From NCBI RefSeq assembly GCF_963675165.1, contig NC_087385.1, forward strand, positions 3,224,501-3,288,500: a DNA stretch of 64,000 nt, written 5' to 3'. A program made the position numbers and the translations under genes. Shown here piece by piece: positions 1 to 11,699 of this stretch (positions are counted from its first letter, which is position 1; every line of letters starts with the position of its first letter). Origin of the DNA: Halichondria panicea. Lineage: Eukaryota > Porifera > Demospongiae > Suberitida > Halichondriidae. The notes below the pieces were generated by a model that searched no databases, was not told the origin of the DNA, and saw only the letters and a program-made list of their open reading frames with translations.

Positions 1-1610
1 CCATGCCGGAACGAAAAGATCAGTAAAACACTGTACTTCGAGCATAAGAAATTGTACGTGAGTGGTAATGTATGACCCAACGATCAGACCCTAATGGAGG
101 ATCGATAATGATTTTTGTTTCTCTGATGCGCAGATACAAATTTTGGACTCTACTAAGCTACTATCTACTAAGCTACTATCATGTGTACGTACGTATACGT
201 GTACGTGCATGTATAAAAGTGATTCTGTTCACAGGTTATGCTTCTTGTGATGAACTTCCTTGTCATAACTCTGATAGCAGTGATATACATACTGTGATGT
301 ACATACTGATACTAGAGGATGATTTTGATATGTCTGGGGTAGGTTCTACGTATAATGTATCACGTCAGTATCACGTCAGACGTCAGGTTCAATTTCATCA
401 CAACTTCTATCTTGTTACAGAATGATCACTGAGTGAAATTGAAGCTGAATTTGAAGATAGGGAGTCGTGTGTGGTGAACCAACAGATCCCAGTGAGATTT
501 TATATAATGTTTCTCTTGACTTGGCAATCGCTATTCAAAGTGGGAATGAATGTTTTGTTTTTGTTCTTCTTCTCCTTGGTCTATACCCAATGCCAAACAA
601 AACCTTGTGAAAGTAGAAAGTACTAAGGCCTTAATTTCGCAAGTACCAAAATGTCATTCTCTGTATTCACTGGACCTCTGCAAAATTACCCTCCCGAATA
701 AAACCGTTCCTATGTCCAGTTTCAATCGTCATCAATGAAAACCATTAGGACATCAACTGGCTCGACAAATGTTCTGTTACCAAAGTCTCGGTTTGCTCCC
801 TACAAAATCTCTTCTCACGCCCAGGTTTTTATGAGAAAACTGAACTATGGAGAAATCGCCCTGGTACTCTAACGGATGTGTATGATGGTAGGGTTTGGAA
901 TGAGTTCCTAAACCCCGACCATTTCTTTTGCTCCCTTATAAACTCTAAACATAAGTTGGGGCAATTTATTCGTCAATTCAAAACTTACCGAAATTTATTT
1001 TTTTGGTAAACAAAATTAAACTTTAATGTATCATTGTATTTAATGTATCAATCATTGTATCTTACATCTATACTCTTACATCTATAAAATAATAGTTCAA
1101 ACATAGTGTTAACTTTTGATCTTGAGAGCTTGAGAGCTTGACCCGGGTACGTGGAGAGGGGAGTGACTGGGGATCAGAGTTCAAGCTAGAAAATAAAGAG
1201 TGAAGGTCAGTTGACTGTATGTATACACTTGTATACCTAGAGCTCGGCTGTTGAATGCTGGAGCAGCAAGCATGCTTCCCACTTCACTTAGGTGAATTAG
1301 GCTAGTAGTTTGTTTTGTCTGTTTGTGTAATTACTATTATATGAAGCGTTGTGTTGAGAAGGCTTGCACACGAAGCTACTGATGGGTTTCTGATAGACTA
1401 TGGCAAGTTTGTGCTTCCAACAAGTTTGTGCTTCCAATTCCAACTGCAACCATAGGGTCATCGTAGAGTCTGGTTTCAATGCTTGAGAGGACAGCACTGA
1501 GAGGACAGACTATTTGACTTTGTGCTTCCAACAGCAACCCATAGGACCATCGTAAGAAGAAGAAGCCTTCTTGACAACACCACAACACCACATGCAGGAT
1601 ACTACGGTGT
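1..1610. other. No gene recognised
   Basis: I see no convincing coding sequence here. The open frames are short, low in complexity and resemble no family I know. Two exact microduplications are visible: a 15-bp unit repeated at 151-165 and 166-180, and an 8-bp unit at 1121-1128 and 1129-1136. The region is AT-rich and looks like intergenic or decayed transposon sequence. Confidence 0.5.
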
Positions 1611-1862
1611 GTAATCAGTGCCAAAATAGGAATGCAAAAATTAGAAGCAGAAGTTCACAAAATTATGACCACAACCCACAGAACTGCAACCATGCACAAC
1701 TGATAAAACTGTAACCCAAAAAATGGGTGCATCAATGAAACTGGATGCACGGGCAGTGATAGCTGTGGGTTTGAAACATAGGAAATGATTGGAAATGATT
1801 GGAATTGATTCAGTTACATGGAATGGAGACTTGGGGCACACTTTAACCTTTAGTGACCTTTT
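1611..1862 (-). repeat. Dispersed repeat, copy A (inverted relative to copy B)
   Basis: This segment matches 8219-8464 on the opposite strand over about 240 bases. Both copies begin with gtgtaatcagtgcc and end near a motif like taacctttRgtgacc. No clear terminal inverted repeat or target duplication was found, so the class (SINE, MITE or other) is unknown. Copy A has a 10-bp tandem duplication (ggaaatgatt, 1781-1800) that is single in copy B. Confidence 0.7.
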
Positions 1863-3289
1863 AAAAGGAGGCTATAAAAAGAAAAGAGAGATGTTTCATG
1901 CATCATACAATAATGAAAGCACTGCGGGTGCTGATGTGCCACGGTGGAGGTGCCAAAGCTAATAACATAATACACACACACATTACAATTATTATGATGA
2001 CTGCATGCAAACTCAGAGAGTGGGTAATGATCTGTTGTTAAAAACGATATATGCCAAAAGTTCAAGTATGGCTGCATCAACATTACACAATCATATTGAT
2101 ACGCACAATCATATTGATACACAAAATTCTAAACAAGAATCAGTACCAAAACCATCTAGAGGGTCAATAGAATTAGCTAACTGTTGGAATAGTTCATCGG
2201 AAAGCGGGCAGCAAACTGGGGGAATAGTGACTGTATTGTCTTCATCACCACAAGGTACAGGAGCATCCCAATCAATTCCTGAGACCTGCAATGAACATAA
2301 CTTGTGTTAAATAACTATTTTAGACACATCGAATCGTCACTCACATCACCACTCACATCACCACTTGTAGTATCATAGAATTCTTCTACAGTGCTTCACC
2401 AATTGCCCCGAAATGAACAATTGAATTGGAGAAAGAATTGAATTGGAGAAAGGTTCTAATTCGGTGGTGGCACCAACTTTCAACAAATATAGTTATAGCT
2501 CGATTTATCCCACAGGCAGAAGAGCTCTCTCCATTTATAAAAGAATACTAAACACCCTTGAAAAAGATATCTCCAGAATCGCTCTATCTGTTGGTTGTGT
2601 ACGGAAGCTCTCCCACAACCGCGGTGTCGTAACATACATGGCAACTTCTGAATCCAATACCAAAAGACTGAGTAGCCTCAATGAACAGGGATAGAACAGT
2701 ATTATTTACATGTAGATATCATCTTGTCTTTATCAACAGGGTATTTAATCAAAATAAATGAGGCCTTCTTTTATCATTCGTCAGGGGAGTAGAGAAACTC
2801 TTGTGAAGTAAGATAGAACAGTATTAGCTCGATTATTGTCAGAACATGAGCAATAAACAGGTGTTCTGGAGTAGCCATCAATACCAGCATGCACAACAAG
2901 TCTCCACCTGTATAACTAATAAAAACTATCTGGTCAGCTAAAATGAACATTATTGCTGATGTCAGCCATAATTTAATGACGTCATCAACAAACTCCACAA
3001 GGAGCAATACAGTGCTAAGCATGCCTTCATACAGACTGTTCTCTGTAACACAAACTCAGTGTCCACCCCCAACCTTTAAAAAGTTCTCTGTAACACTACC
3101 AAGCAAACTCAGTGTCCACCCCCAACCTTTAAAAATGTTAACAAGAAAATTTGTAATTTATGATAATGGAAATGAGAACCTCTTGCAGTCACACTATTTT
3201 GACCAGAAAACACGTTTGCAACTAGCACAGGCCTTATCTTGTATAAAACTTTACTACTATTAATTTTTATAAATTGTGCCAAAGTGCCA
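1863..3289. other. No gene recognised; several local duplications
   Basis: No protein family is recognised on either strand. Local duplications include 2086-2121 (18-bp unit twice), 2419-2452 (17-bp unit twice) and a longer imperfect one at 3038-3082 and 3083-3135 (45 and 53 bases, sharing a segment ending in acctttaaaaa). The small open frames in this stretch probably arise by chance. Confidence 0.5.
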
Positions 3290-3928
3290 TCGGACCATAA
3301 ACTTGGTATGATCGTCTTTGAATGCTGAAGAGCCACCTCATGCTAACACCTTCAGGATCCACTCTGATCATAGATTCACGTCTATGCCCACGGGAAAGGA
3401 GGTGCCCAGCCAGAACGGAAACTGGCATAACACCTGCTGGACAAGCTCATCTAGTTCCAAATCAGTCAGTGAAGAGTAAGTAGTAAGTACTCGATATACT
3501 CAAACCGTATTCTCTTATTCAGACACTCCGAGCATGTGGCTTATACGAGGACAGGAGAATCCACATTCAATAAGGTTCACAAGTTGGGCACGATCAATCA
3601 CATACTTAGGTCTTCCTAACGTGCTTGTTGGTTCTACATCAGGCATATAGGTAGACATTGTATGAAATAATTCAACAACTCTTCCTAATTGAGGTAACAG
3701 ATCACCGATATTCATACTGTTGCTATCAGAGAGTCTGTTTAGCTGTCTCAGCAAAACTTCAAGTCTTACTGCCATTCGTTCCAGTGTTTGTTGACTGATC
3801 AGTGTTTGTTGACTGACAGCGCTTCCATTGTCTGCAATGTGCTGTACATCTCGAACTAGCCTGCTAAACACAGCACACAGTCTTTGATTGATGGAGTCCA
3901 TTTTTAATAAGAGACTCCTCCCCTGCAC
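3290..3928 (-). pseudogene. Integrase-core (rve-type) protein, N-terminal fragment
   Basis: The minus strand encodes a heptad-rich N-terminal stretch followed by a GRPKYVIDRAQLVNLIECGF segment and a short HTH ending HMLGVSE. This pattern precedes the integrase core in multi-copy animal proteins annotated as integrase core domain-containing. After a frame break near 3515, similarity resumes at about 3460-3290 with pieces such as DLELDELVQQV, GHLLSRGHR, RVDPEGVSMRW and YGPMALWH, which normally lead into the first catalytic Asp. The match stops there, so the catalytic core is absent and the copy is dead. An 18-bp in-frame duplication (3782-3816) repeats the peptide QQTLIS. Family membership is inferred from recalled motif order. 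Confidence 0.6.
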
Positions 3929-5430
3929 GTGATCTGATAAGTTTGCTCCTCGTGGCTAGGCTCGTCTTGATTTTGATCGATAGTTGGACTCAAAGAGTAC
4001 GAGTATAGAGAGGACTCGATTCTGCTTAATTACTGACGTGACCTGCATGATCACCCTTACTCTCACAAACCAAACTGACCTGGAACTACAATCGGATCCC
4101 TAGGCGCTAGGTGTAAACAATTACATGGCCTCTCCGGAGAAGGATGGTGAGCATTTGTCCACAGTTGTCGGGCAAACCTGTGAGGTTCTTCAAAGTCTTC
4201 TGGCAAGAATAAGGCCATCACCTGCGCAGGTAAAGCAATTCTGTAGGTCCCCAAAAACGGTATTAATTTGTTATAGCCCTTGTAAAAAGGCTTCGCCTTT
4301 ACTTTTGGCATACATTCTACAGTACACACAATCCGTAATTACAGCACCAGAAAAAAATAATCCGTGGCAGCCCAGCTGGCACCTAAATTCTAGTGGTGCT
4401 TATGTTCTACAGCTAGTCTAAAACAGGCACTTTCAATTTTTCATTCTGCTAGCTAGCTGCACCGTTGAGAGCTGACTCATGAACAACATTCGTTGACTGT
4501 AGCTATGATGTCAAAGAAGGATAATTGTCGTCTCAAACAAGCCTTTTTATAAGCGTCAGAAAAATAATTACAGCAACGGTGGCGCTTCTTTTAGGGTGCT
4601 CTAATTACATCGATTTCAGTGTTAATAGAACGAACAAATACTAGTGAGTGTGGTTGGTGCTTCATTATGCGCAAGCGAGGTATAGGGGTAGACTGCTACA
4701 GCTGCTCAAGGATCAATGAAGTGCAAGTAGAAGTTTCTATAGGCTTCTAGTCATGTTTTCTTGGATTTTAATTAGTGGATTTGCAAAATAATGCTTCGTT
4801 CTCAAGTTATGCCTAGTTTAGAGTACGTAGCAAAACTTGTTCACCGAGTGTTGGAACAAGTTTTGCTACTCTACTGAGCTCTGCACTAGAACGCTAGCTA
4901 TTGGCTGCAAGGGTCTGTTGAAGCGAAATAACACTGCTAAAAAAAAGTCAATTGTTATTTTAAGCTTTTAGTATGTGCAGCTATAGCCCCGTTTACACGA
5001 CAGTCAGAAAATGACCACTAATTTCATTTGCGCAAACATTGGGTCTAGAAACACCCACGAACATGTACAACACCTCAGAATTAGCCCTTTGTGCTCACTC
5101 TAAACCGCTTGACACAATCTCCGGATTAGAACCCAGATAAGGGCCATTTACACAAACGCGGTTAGGTTTAATCCGGATTCCAACCCGGATTAAAGGCAAA
5201 CTGGGGCTTATGAGTACTCTGAATGCATATTTAGGGATTAGAGGCAGGGGGGATAGGGGGATACCCCCCCTAGTTGTATGACGGAGTGTCCATAGCTGGT
5301 AATTTTACATTGCTTTTTTTTAGCAAACTTTTTTAGTTACTTTTCTCCCCCCCTCTACTCCCCTATATGATACCCTGGGACCCCCTCCCCCCCCCCGTGA
5401 TGGCATTGCTGTGCATGCAATTACCATGTG
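3929..5430. other. No gene recognised; repeat fragments
   Basis: No coding family is recognised. A segment at about 4760-4815 recurs at 7047-7092 (shared gtggatttgcaaaa and aatgcttcgttctcaagtta). A possible short TIR element lies at about 4985-5212, with an end like agccccgtttac and an opposing end whose complement is agccccagtttgc, but no target duplication is clear. Runs of C and T at 5260-5400 are low-complexity. Confidence 0.4.
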
Positions 5431-5439
5431 TACGGTTTG

Positions 5440-6950
5440 ATGCAGGTGCGTCAGTCTACCGAGAGTGTTCAGCCCAGCTCTTCATCGTCAATTCTCCAAG
5501 AACATAGGCAATTAGGCAATTGTCCAACTGGTGGTCAAGGCCAAGGAGCGCTCCGGGTCGTACCCTTACACACTCCCACACATTTGTATGCTTAGGAAAG
5601 AAGGGCACAAGTGAATGCCCAACAAGTAACAAGAACTATTTTGTATTGGGCTTGGCTAGAAGAAAATTCAGTTTTTGCAGTCACATGACGTCCATACAGC
5701 GATTGTCCAATGTTTTCCTAGATTAACCAACTGTGGTGGATATGAACTTCTGCAGACACGCGGTACTTCCAAATTTCTGGAAGTAATTCCATATTTTAAA
5801 AGCATGGGAGCATGTAAAATATACATCCGCCCTATTCAACAAGACTTAGTTGGTGAAGCAACACAACAATCATGCAGAATGTAAGAAAGAGGAAACTCAA
5901 TACGTTCATTTTATAGTGAAAATGCACCTTGACTATGTTGTTTCGTTATTACAGGTTACAGGTTCGAGAGAAGTGCCATGTATGTGGTGAAAAGTTCTCT
6001 ATGTCAATACTTCGACAACACATTGAGAGTCACGACCAAGGACCATCAAGTGTTGCTATACAGCCTACCTCAAAAGCGCAATGTAAATATACAGGTCCCG
6101 TAATTGACTTGTTTCCTCAAGCTCGAAAGTGATTGATATTACCCGTCGATTTGAAATATCTGATGCCGTTGAACACCTTTTGCAATGGGGGTACTCCAAC
6201 CAAATTTCCTCCATTGACCTCTCAAATATCACTGGGATTTCCCTACCAGTCGTGTTCTCAAGTATACTGACTGGAAGTAATGATTTGCAGGAAGATATTC
6301 CTTCCCTTCAAGATGTACCCGTTTCTGCTGCGGCGACATATGACCTCATTCAATTAATCGCAAAGGTATGTTACTCCAACCCCCCCCCCCTAAAATTTGC
6401 ATTCAGCTATTAGTTGTATGACTGAATGTCGGCTACTAACAGGGTTACTTTTCATAAGCATGCCTTATTGATTCCCCCATCATGACACCAACCTTCAAAC
6501 TCCTGTATGACAACCAACCATCATAAATCTTCACTATTACTGTGCTCGATTATGCATTTCCCAAGTCATTTGAATCGTATCTATTTTATAGCTGGATGTC
6601 GCCAAGACGAATGAGGAAATCAATGAAGTAATTGATGAATGAAGTAATTGATGATCCAGTTTCCATGGCTCTAATCAACTCGTTTGGCTGGTCTCCAGTC
6701 AAAACCATCAATTTGTGCACCAAGAAAATTTGTGCACCAAGAACCAACTCCTCCAACGTGAGAAGCAACTTGCTGCCTTTAGAAAGGGTTTGGATGTCCT
6801 GCGTCTTGTTCAAATGAATCCAGAGTTGAGAGCGTTATTTGTGCATAGCAAGTTGAATATGGAGGGGTCTGAGTTGTTAAGCTTGCTGGATACTATGTTC
6901 AAGTTTCCCCAGCGTACAAGATGTTTCTCGAATATATGAACAATCGGCCT
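5440..6950 (+). pseudogene. G2E3-like HECT E3 ubiquitin-ligase family gene, N-terminal part, broken
   Basis: The plus strand carries the N-terminal signature of the multi-copy animal family annotated as G2/M phase-specific E3 ubiquitin-protein ligase-like. In order it shows a Ser/Gln-rich lead, a HTFVCLG and GLARRKFSF segment, a GGYELLQTRG ... LEVIP ... YIRP block (5720-5855), and a zinc-finger-like CHVCGEKFSMSILRQHIESH (about 5962-6030). A helical region follows (6129-6365). After an intron (6366-6590) comes the conserved REKQLAAFRKGLDVLRLV ... PELRALFVHS segment (about 6750-6850). The catalytic C-terminal HECT lobe is not visible. Frame breaks coincide with tandem duplications at 6622-6653 (16 bp twice) and 6711-6743 (about 17 bp twice). 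Function, if any, would be ubiquitin transfer. Homology comes from motif recall, and an intact gene misrepresented by assembly is possible. Confidence 0.6.
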
Positions 6951-7218
6951 AAAGGTATACATGCGTGTATATTTAATAAGTGTGATTTTAGTTCTATTAT
7001 GTAATAATTGTGTGTCTGTGTAGACTGCTTGAAGTAAGAGCTTCGTTTTCTTCGATTCGTGGATTTGCAAAACAATGCTTCGTTCTCAAGTTATAGCTGG
7101 GTTGCAGGTTGCTTACTTGCAAAACCATTGTATATTATAGCCTTTAACAGTGTGCCACTGAGTGTTGCTACCCACCATCCCCCCCCCCCTAAAATATAAA
7201 ATGTACATTCAGGTACTA

Positions 7219-7390
7219 CCGTATTACTAGAATATTTTGCGGGTGCGAATAAACCAAATCAAATTTGACCCTTTGCGATCTAACTATTGCGTTCTGGCAA
7301 GGATCGTGTGTATTTATTTGCGGATTTTATTGTTGCGAATTGATCAACCTTTGCAAAGTTTGATGCTCGCAAAACATTCTAGTAATACGG
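7219..7390. mobile_element. 172-bp MITE with CCGTAT ends and TA target duplication
   Basis: The left end ccgtattactagaat(a)ttttgcg and the complement of the right end ccgtattactagaat(g)ttttgcg agree at 22 of 23 bases. TA dinucleotides flank both ends (7217-7218 and 7391-7392), as in Tc1/mariner-type insertions. No coding capacity. Elements at 17210-17408 and 62918-63313 have the same layout with different internal sequence. Confidence 0.75.
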
Positions 7391-7392
7391 TA

Positions 7393-8218
7393 CTTGCACC
7401 CCTGAACTCACTAAAACCACCTAATTAATTTGTGGGGGGCATGCCCCCCTAGCCTCTGCATGCATGCCTTAGTAAGACACTGTGCTACTGTACTCAGTAG
7501 TTACGCATCTGTTGTGCATGTGCAGCTAGTCTGTGTGCATGCAATGTGTTTTATTATTAGCGCAGATAATAGCGTTAATTACAAATTCGCTAAGAGTAAT
7601 AATAATAATTATAGTACCCGTTTATAGTTATGCAAAGCTGTTTTATGCCATTAATGAACTTGAACTTTTTGTATCCCTTTTAGCCACGATTATAATTATG
7701 GTTGTACCAATACATGAGGCTGTGCTACATTGTTATAGTTATATCAATTAATATCATTGTAGGTGGTGATGGTAATGATGCTACAGTAGAGCACTGGACA
7801 TCGCTGCCTGCCTCCGATGGGATTGTCTACCCCAATTAAAGTGGAGCTCCTCCAAGAAAATCGTTCTCTACCAACAGCTGCTGCGTGCTTCAACGTTATT
7901 TCACTACCGATTATACACGAAAATATTGTAGAATAAAGGTATATTGTATTCACTGAATCATTACGGACTAATGTGAAAGAAATTGCTTAATTTTATATTT
8001 ATATTTCTACATAATTTGTCTATGACTGTTTTTTTTTATAATAACGTAGTTGTGACATTCATAATTATGACATACTTGTAGTACTTGGGGCTGAATGGCA
8101 ACACGTTTGTTTGAAAACAGATCATGCCCACCATATACATTATAAATTAAAGGTATAATTGGATTCGGCTCTATTACTTCTCTTTTTTTATAGCTGTATA
8201 ATTATTGTGTAATGTTAA
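7393..8218. other. No gene recognised
   Basis: AT-rich sequence with no recognisable reading frame, RNA gene or element ends. Confidence 0.45.
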
Positions 8219-8464
8219 TTGAAAGGTCACCAAAGGTTAAGTGTGTCTTACATCCTCTGATGTCTCCATTTCATGTAACTGAATCAATTCCAATCATTTC
8301 CTATGTACTTTCCCATTTCAAGCCCACAGCCCGTGCATCCAGTGCATCCAGTTTCATTGATGCACCCATTTTTTGAGTTGTGGTTCAGTTTTGTCAGTTG
8401 TGGTTGCAGTTCTGTGGGTTGTGGTCATAATTTTGTGAACTTTTGCTTCTTGGCACTGATTACA
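8219..8464 (+). repeat. Dispersed repeat, copy B
   Basis: Inverted partner of 1611-1862. It has its own 9-bp tandem duplication (gtgcatcca, 8333-8350) where copy A has a single unit. Copy A's duplication at 1781-1800 is single here. The two copies thus act as mutual controls showing that the duplications arose after the repeat dispersed. Confidence 0.7.
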
Positions 8465-9650
8465 CGATTTGTACGGAAAGAAACTAGTCAGGCTAGGATA
8501 AGTAACCACAATCATAATTCATTTCTACCTTGCATGTTCCATAATCCTTTAGCTGTAAATACGTAGTCTACCTAGCTGCCTAGTCTACCTAGCTGCCAAC
8601 CTGCAACTTCTTACGACAACAAAGCTATCTTCCACTATTAAAAATCTTCCACTATTAAAACTAATAAATTATTGTGTGAAGGCTATCCATGTGAAGGCTA
8701 TCCATGCAGACATCCATTACAAACCAACCAACCAACCGACCCCGTGCCTCAAGTAATTAGGATCCCCTGTCACTACTATCCACTACTATCTCAATTGTCT
8801 GGGCTCCAGAAGATTTTTGTAAGAAGATGGAAATGCTTAGCTAGCTGCTAGAACTATTATAGATTATCTTTGGCAACAAATACGGCGGACTTAATTAAAC
8901 AAGGTAAGAGTAGCTGTTTAGGCCCTCAAAAGATAGAGTATGTTGTTATGTTGTTATGATTATGTTTCCTTGATGGGAAGTAAAAATGTCCAAAACTTTT
9001 TTAGCTATGCTAGCTTCTTTAGCTCTGACAGCCACTCTAGAGGTAGGCTATTTTGTGTATCTCAAGAATACAATAACTCCTACTCTTCCCATCAAGGATA
9101 CTAGTACCTAGCTATGAGATGTTCATCTAGCCTTGTTTTTGAAGCTTGATCTTGGCATCCGTATTTGCACTTCTCTTTCTATGACGTCATCACCATTTTG
9201 GGACTAATTAGCATAATTGAATTAAGCTAATTAGTTTTTTGGAAAAATCATTACAATAATACAGCATAGTGTAAATTTTGGTATTGAAATCTGGACCCGG
9301 GCCTTAAGTGCAGCCTTAAGTGCGCAGAGTTACCATCTTTGTATACCTGTATGTGATAGGTCAGTGATAGTTGTTTCCCATTTCATACACCAGAGGAATG
9401 GATCAACGTACGTTATATCACGTGTTTTTATCTGTATTGTATCGATTCCAGCGGCTACATTGATTCTCAAAACCATCGTCCTACTCAGTATAAGAAATTA
9501 ACTTGCAAAACTTGTATGTGAGTATGTGTTAGGAATTCAACACCAATAATTATTGTGTTGTGTGAGGCTTAAGGTTGAATCTGTGAGCTTTCTCGACTGA
9601 CGCATCAATCACAAATTAATAGATGACCTTCTAAAAATCGACAACAAACT
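8465..9650. other. No gene recognised; clustered microduplications
   Basis: No coding signal is recognised. Short tandem duplications cluster at about 8564-8598 (gtctacctagctgcc type), 8635-8660 (aatcttccactattaaa type) and 8676-8706 (gtgaaggctatccat type). Confidence 0.45.
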
Positions 9651-9800
9651 CGAGCTGTTTCACAACGATGATGTAGTAAATGATCATGACAGATAATACA
9701 TTCTCCAAAACCACAAGCCTATAGAGGAAGGTGGGTGCATTGTGGAGGGGGGCTGTGAAAAATGTGCATGTGCTTTCTATTGATGGTAGCTACGTATGAA
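9651..9800 (+). repeat. Dispersed repeat copy lacking the MITE present at 17.2 kb
   Basis: The segment from about ctgtttcacaacgatga through gtgaaaaatgtgcatgtgctttc resembles 17093-17460. Shared pieces include gataatacattc, aaccacaa and gtgaaaaatgtg. The 17-kb copy is interrupted by a 199-bp MITE just before its gtgaaaaatgtg motif. This copy lacks it and so approximates the empty site. Confidence 0.55.
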
Positions 9801-10476
9801 TCAGCAGTTCTTGTCACACTCGCCAGTTCAATGTGGCCTCATTCTTTTAACAACAGTATTGAGGAGGTCGCATGGCACAGACTCTTGGTCATCAACAGCT
9901 GGTGGTCTTCTTCTCTTCTGGGTGTTTTATCGAACAGACTAGAACCTCTTGAATTTATCCGTCCGGACTTGTATCTTGACACTGGCACTAATGCAGGCAC
10001 CTTGGCTTTGACATACGAGGCAGTTCTTCATTCTGTTCAAAACGGTCGGATTGAGTCTGAGTAATCAGAAATGTTTGTAATCAGAAATGTTTGGCAGGAC
10101 TTAACTAGTACAAACACGCGCCTAAATATAATGAGTTAATAACAAAATACCAGCTCAGTATTTTGTTATTACTTGTACCGTGGTGAACAGTACAGTATAG
10201 TAGTGAGTTCTCAGTCATAGTCCTGTTCTAGTTACAACATTGTCCGCTTCTTTTGTGCTGTATCGGAGAGTAACACCGACCATGTAATCTATCAAGAAAG
10301 TATCCACACCACATCTGAGATTTTGCCGTTTTGTAGTTGTCTTTATTTTCGTTTCCATTCTCGGCTTGATGCTAAGTAATGTCACTCTTAAACTTCTGTG
10401 CTTTGTGCTTAGTGCTTAGTGCTTAGTTTTCGAACCTTAACATCCTGTTCAAACACAAGTTTTTGTGTAGAACTGA
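9801..10476. other. No gene recognised; short hairpin at 10138-10170
   Basis: No gene is supported; the 100-codon plus-strand open frame ending near 10064 resembles nothing known. A perfect 13-bp hairpin (aataacaaaatac, 7-base loop, complementary arm) lies at 10138-10170. A 16-bp-type tandem duplication (aatcagaaatgtttg) lies at about 10057-10087. Confidence 0.4.
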
Positions 10477-10704
10477 TCATCTCTGCCATGCTATCAAGTT
10501 GTGCTCATCAAACGGTTGGGTATGGGTACTAATTGGTGGATGCCTAGTGGTAAATTCACTTCCCTGCCATTGAGAAGTTCTTGGAAACTGGTCAAAGTTA
10601 TCAACAGTTTGTTCAAAGGATGTCTGCAAGTTCCTAGTCAGGGAAGTGTTGTCTCCGCTGTAAAATCCTCCTCCGTGAGCCATAGGTACGTATAGGCTAG
10701 CCAT
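10477..10704 (-). CDS. Possible exon, unrecognised protein
   Basis: The minus strand has a 75-codon frame starting MASLYVPMAHGGGFYSGD and rich in Gly, Ser, Thr, Gln and Pro. Its composition looks more like protein than its neighbours, but I recognise no domain and found no clear splice partner. It could be the first exon of an unidentified gene or chance. Confidence 0.2.
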   Translation of the reverse strand: MASLYVPMAHGGGFYSGDNTSLTRNLQTSFEQTVDNFDQFPRTSQWQGSEFTTRHPPISTHTQPFDEHNLIAWQR

Positions 10705-11041
10705 AGTATAGTTGTTACAAGGCCAAGGGAGAATCTATCAGAATTTGAGCTTTGCTCAGCTCAGCTGCCCACTAATTAACCGCACATGCAAAGATCAAAG
10801 GACATGATATGGATAATAGCAGTAGTTCCAGCTCAAGCTTTGGTGAGCCCTCCATCCAGTCCAATCTACAGTATGCCAGATGATCTGAGTCGGCACTCTG
10901 TTAATGAAAAGAGAAAGATACGAAATGTGCGGAAGAAGCGTAAGAAGTTTCAAAGAGTACACAGCAAAGTATCACCTATAAAATTTACTGTTATTGATCC
11001 CATGCACTTATTGATCCCATGCACATGCACAATCTTTTTCT

Positions 11042-11096
11042 GAGCCTGGATGGGGGTGCTCCAGCACCCCCATCCAGGCTCTGGTGCTCCAGCACC
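11042..11096. repeat. Perfect 19-bp hairpin followed by a related smaller one
   Basis: Bases 11042-11060 (gagcctggatgggggtgct) and 11063-11081 are exact reverse complements around a 2-base cc loop. A second, shorter fold, tggtgctccagcacc, follows at about 11082-11096. Both share the ggtgctccagcacc core. This could be a cruciform, a foldback relic or an RNA hairpin; nothing in the context decides. Confidence 0.7.
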
Positions 11097-11204
11097 CTAT
11101 CCAGACTAATTATATAATTAAGCCTACATGTAAATTATAATAATAATCAATGTTCGCAATGTAAACTACAAAGTCTCTTTTCCTCAACATCAAGGTACGT
11201 AGTG

Positions 11205-11480
11205 GTGGTCATACTTTGTACGCTGCCTGTCACCTCCTGGTAAGCTGATCAATCTTTTAGTGGCCTGAAAAGAAAGAATCAAGACTGTCATCAGATCAAG
11301 CAACGTTTATCATCAGTTTATCATCACTTAACTTCTACATTTACACAGAGACTAGACATGATTGCATTGTTGCATTGACATTTGACATACCTTAAGAAGA
11401 GTTGGCTAGAGTTTGCCATCCCAGGCGAATTGACCTTCTGGTCGTAAACATTCTTGACTTGCTGATGGGACTGTAAAATA
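11205..11480 (-). CDS. Two possible small exons, unrecognised
   Basis: On the minus strand a frame bounded by a tttacag acceptor and an aag/gtatgt donor (about 11390-11472) encodes SHQQVKNVYDQKVNSPGMAN and more. A second stretch after a tctttcttttcag acceptor (about 11200-11268) encodes ATKRLISLPGGDRQRTKYDH, then a GTACCT donor-like site. Splice signals and composition suggest real exons, but no family is recognised and no upstream or downstream partner is firm. Confidence 0.25.
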
Positions 11481-11699
11481 CTGTCAGTACTGTCAGTACT
11501 GTGGCTGTGCACCTTCCGACAAAAGGGGGTGTGACCCCGGAAGTGGGCGTGGTCTAAATTTTGCGGTGCGCAATGAGCATGAGCACTCACTTGGGACATA
11601 TACTCATGCATTCTATATACTCATGCATTCTTAATTATGTATAATGACGTTAATAATATAACGTCAAATAATACAGTACTATACAAACAATGAATTCAA

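Noticed and set aside
72-425. 117-codon plus-strand open frame near the left edge
   Set aside because: Composition follows the local AT-rich repeats, no domain or splice context, and it contains one of the tandem doublings.
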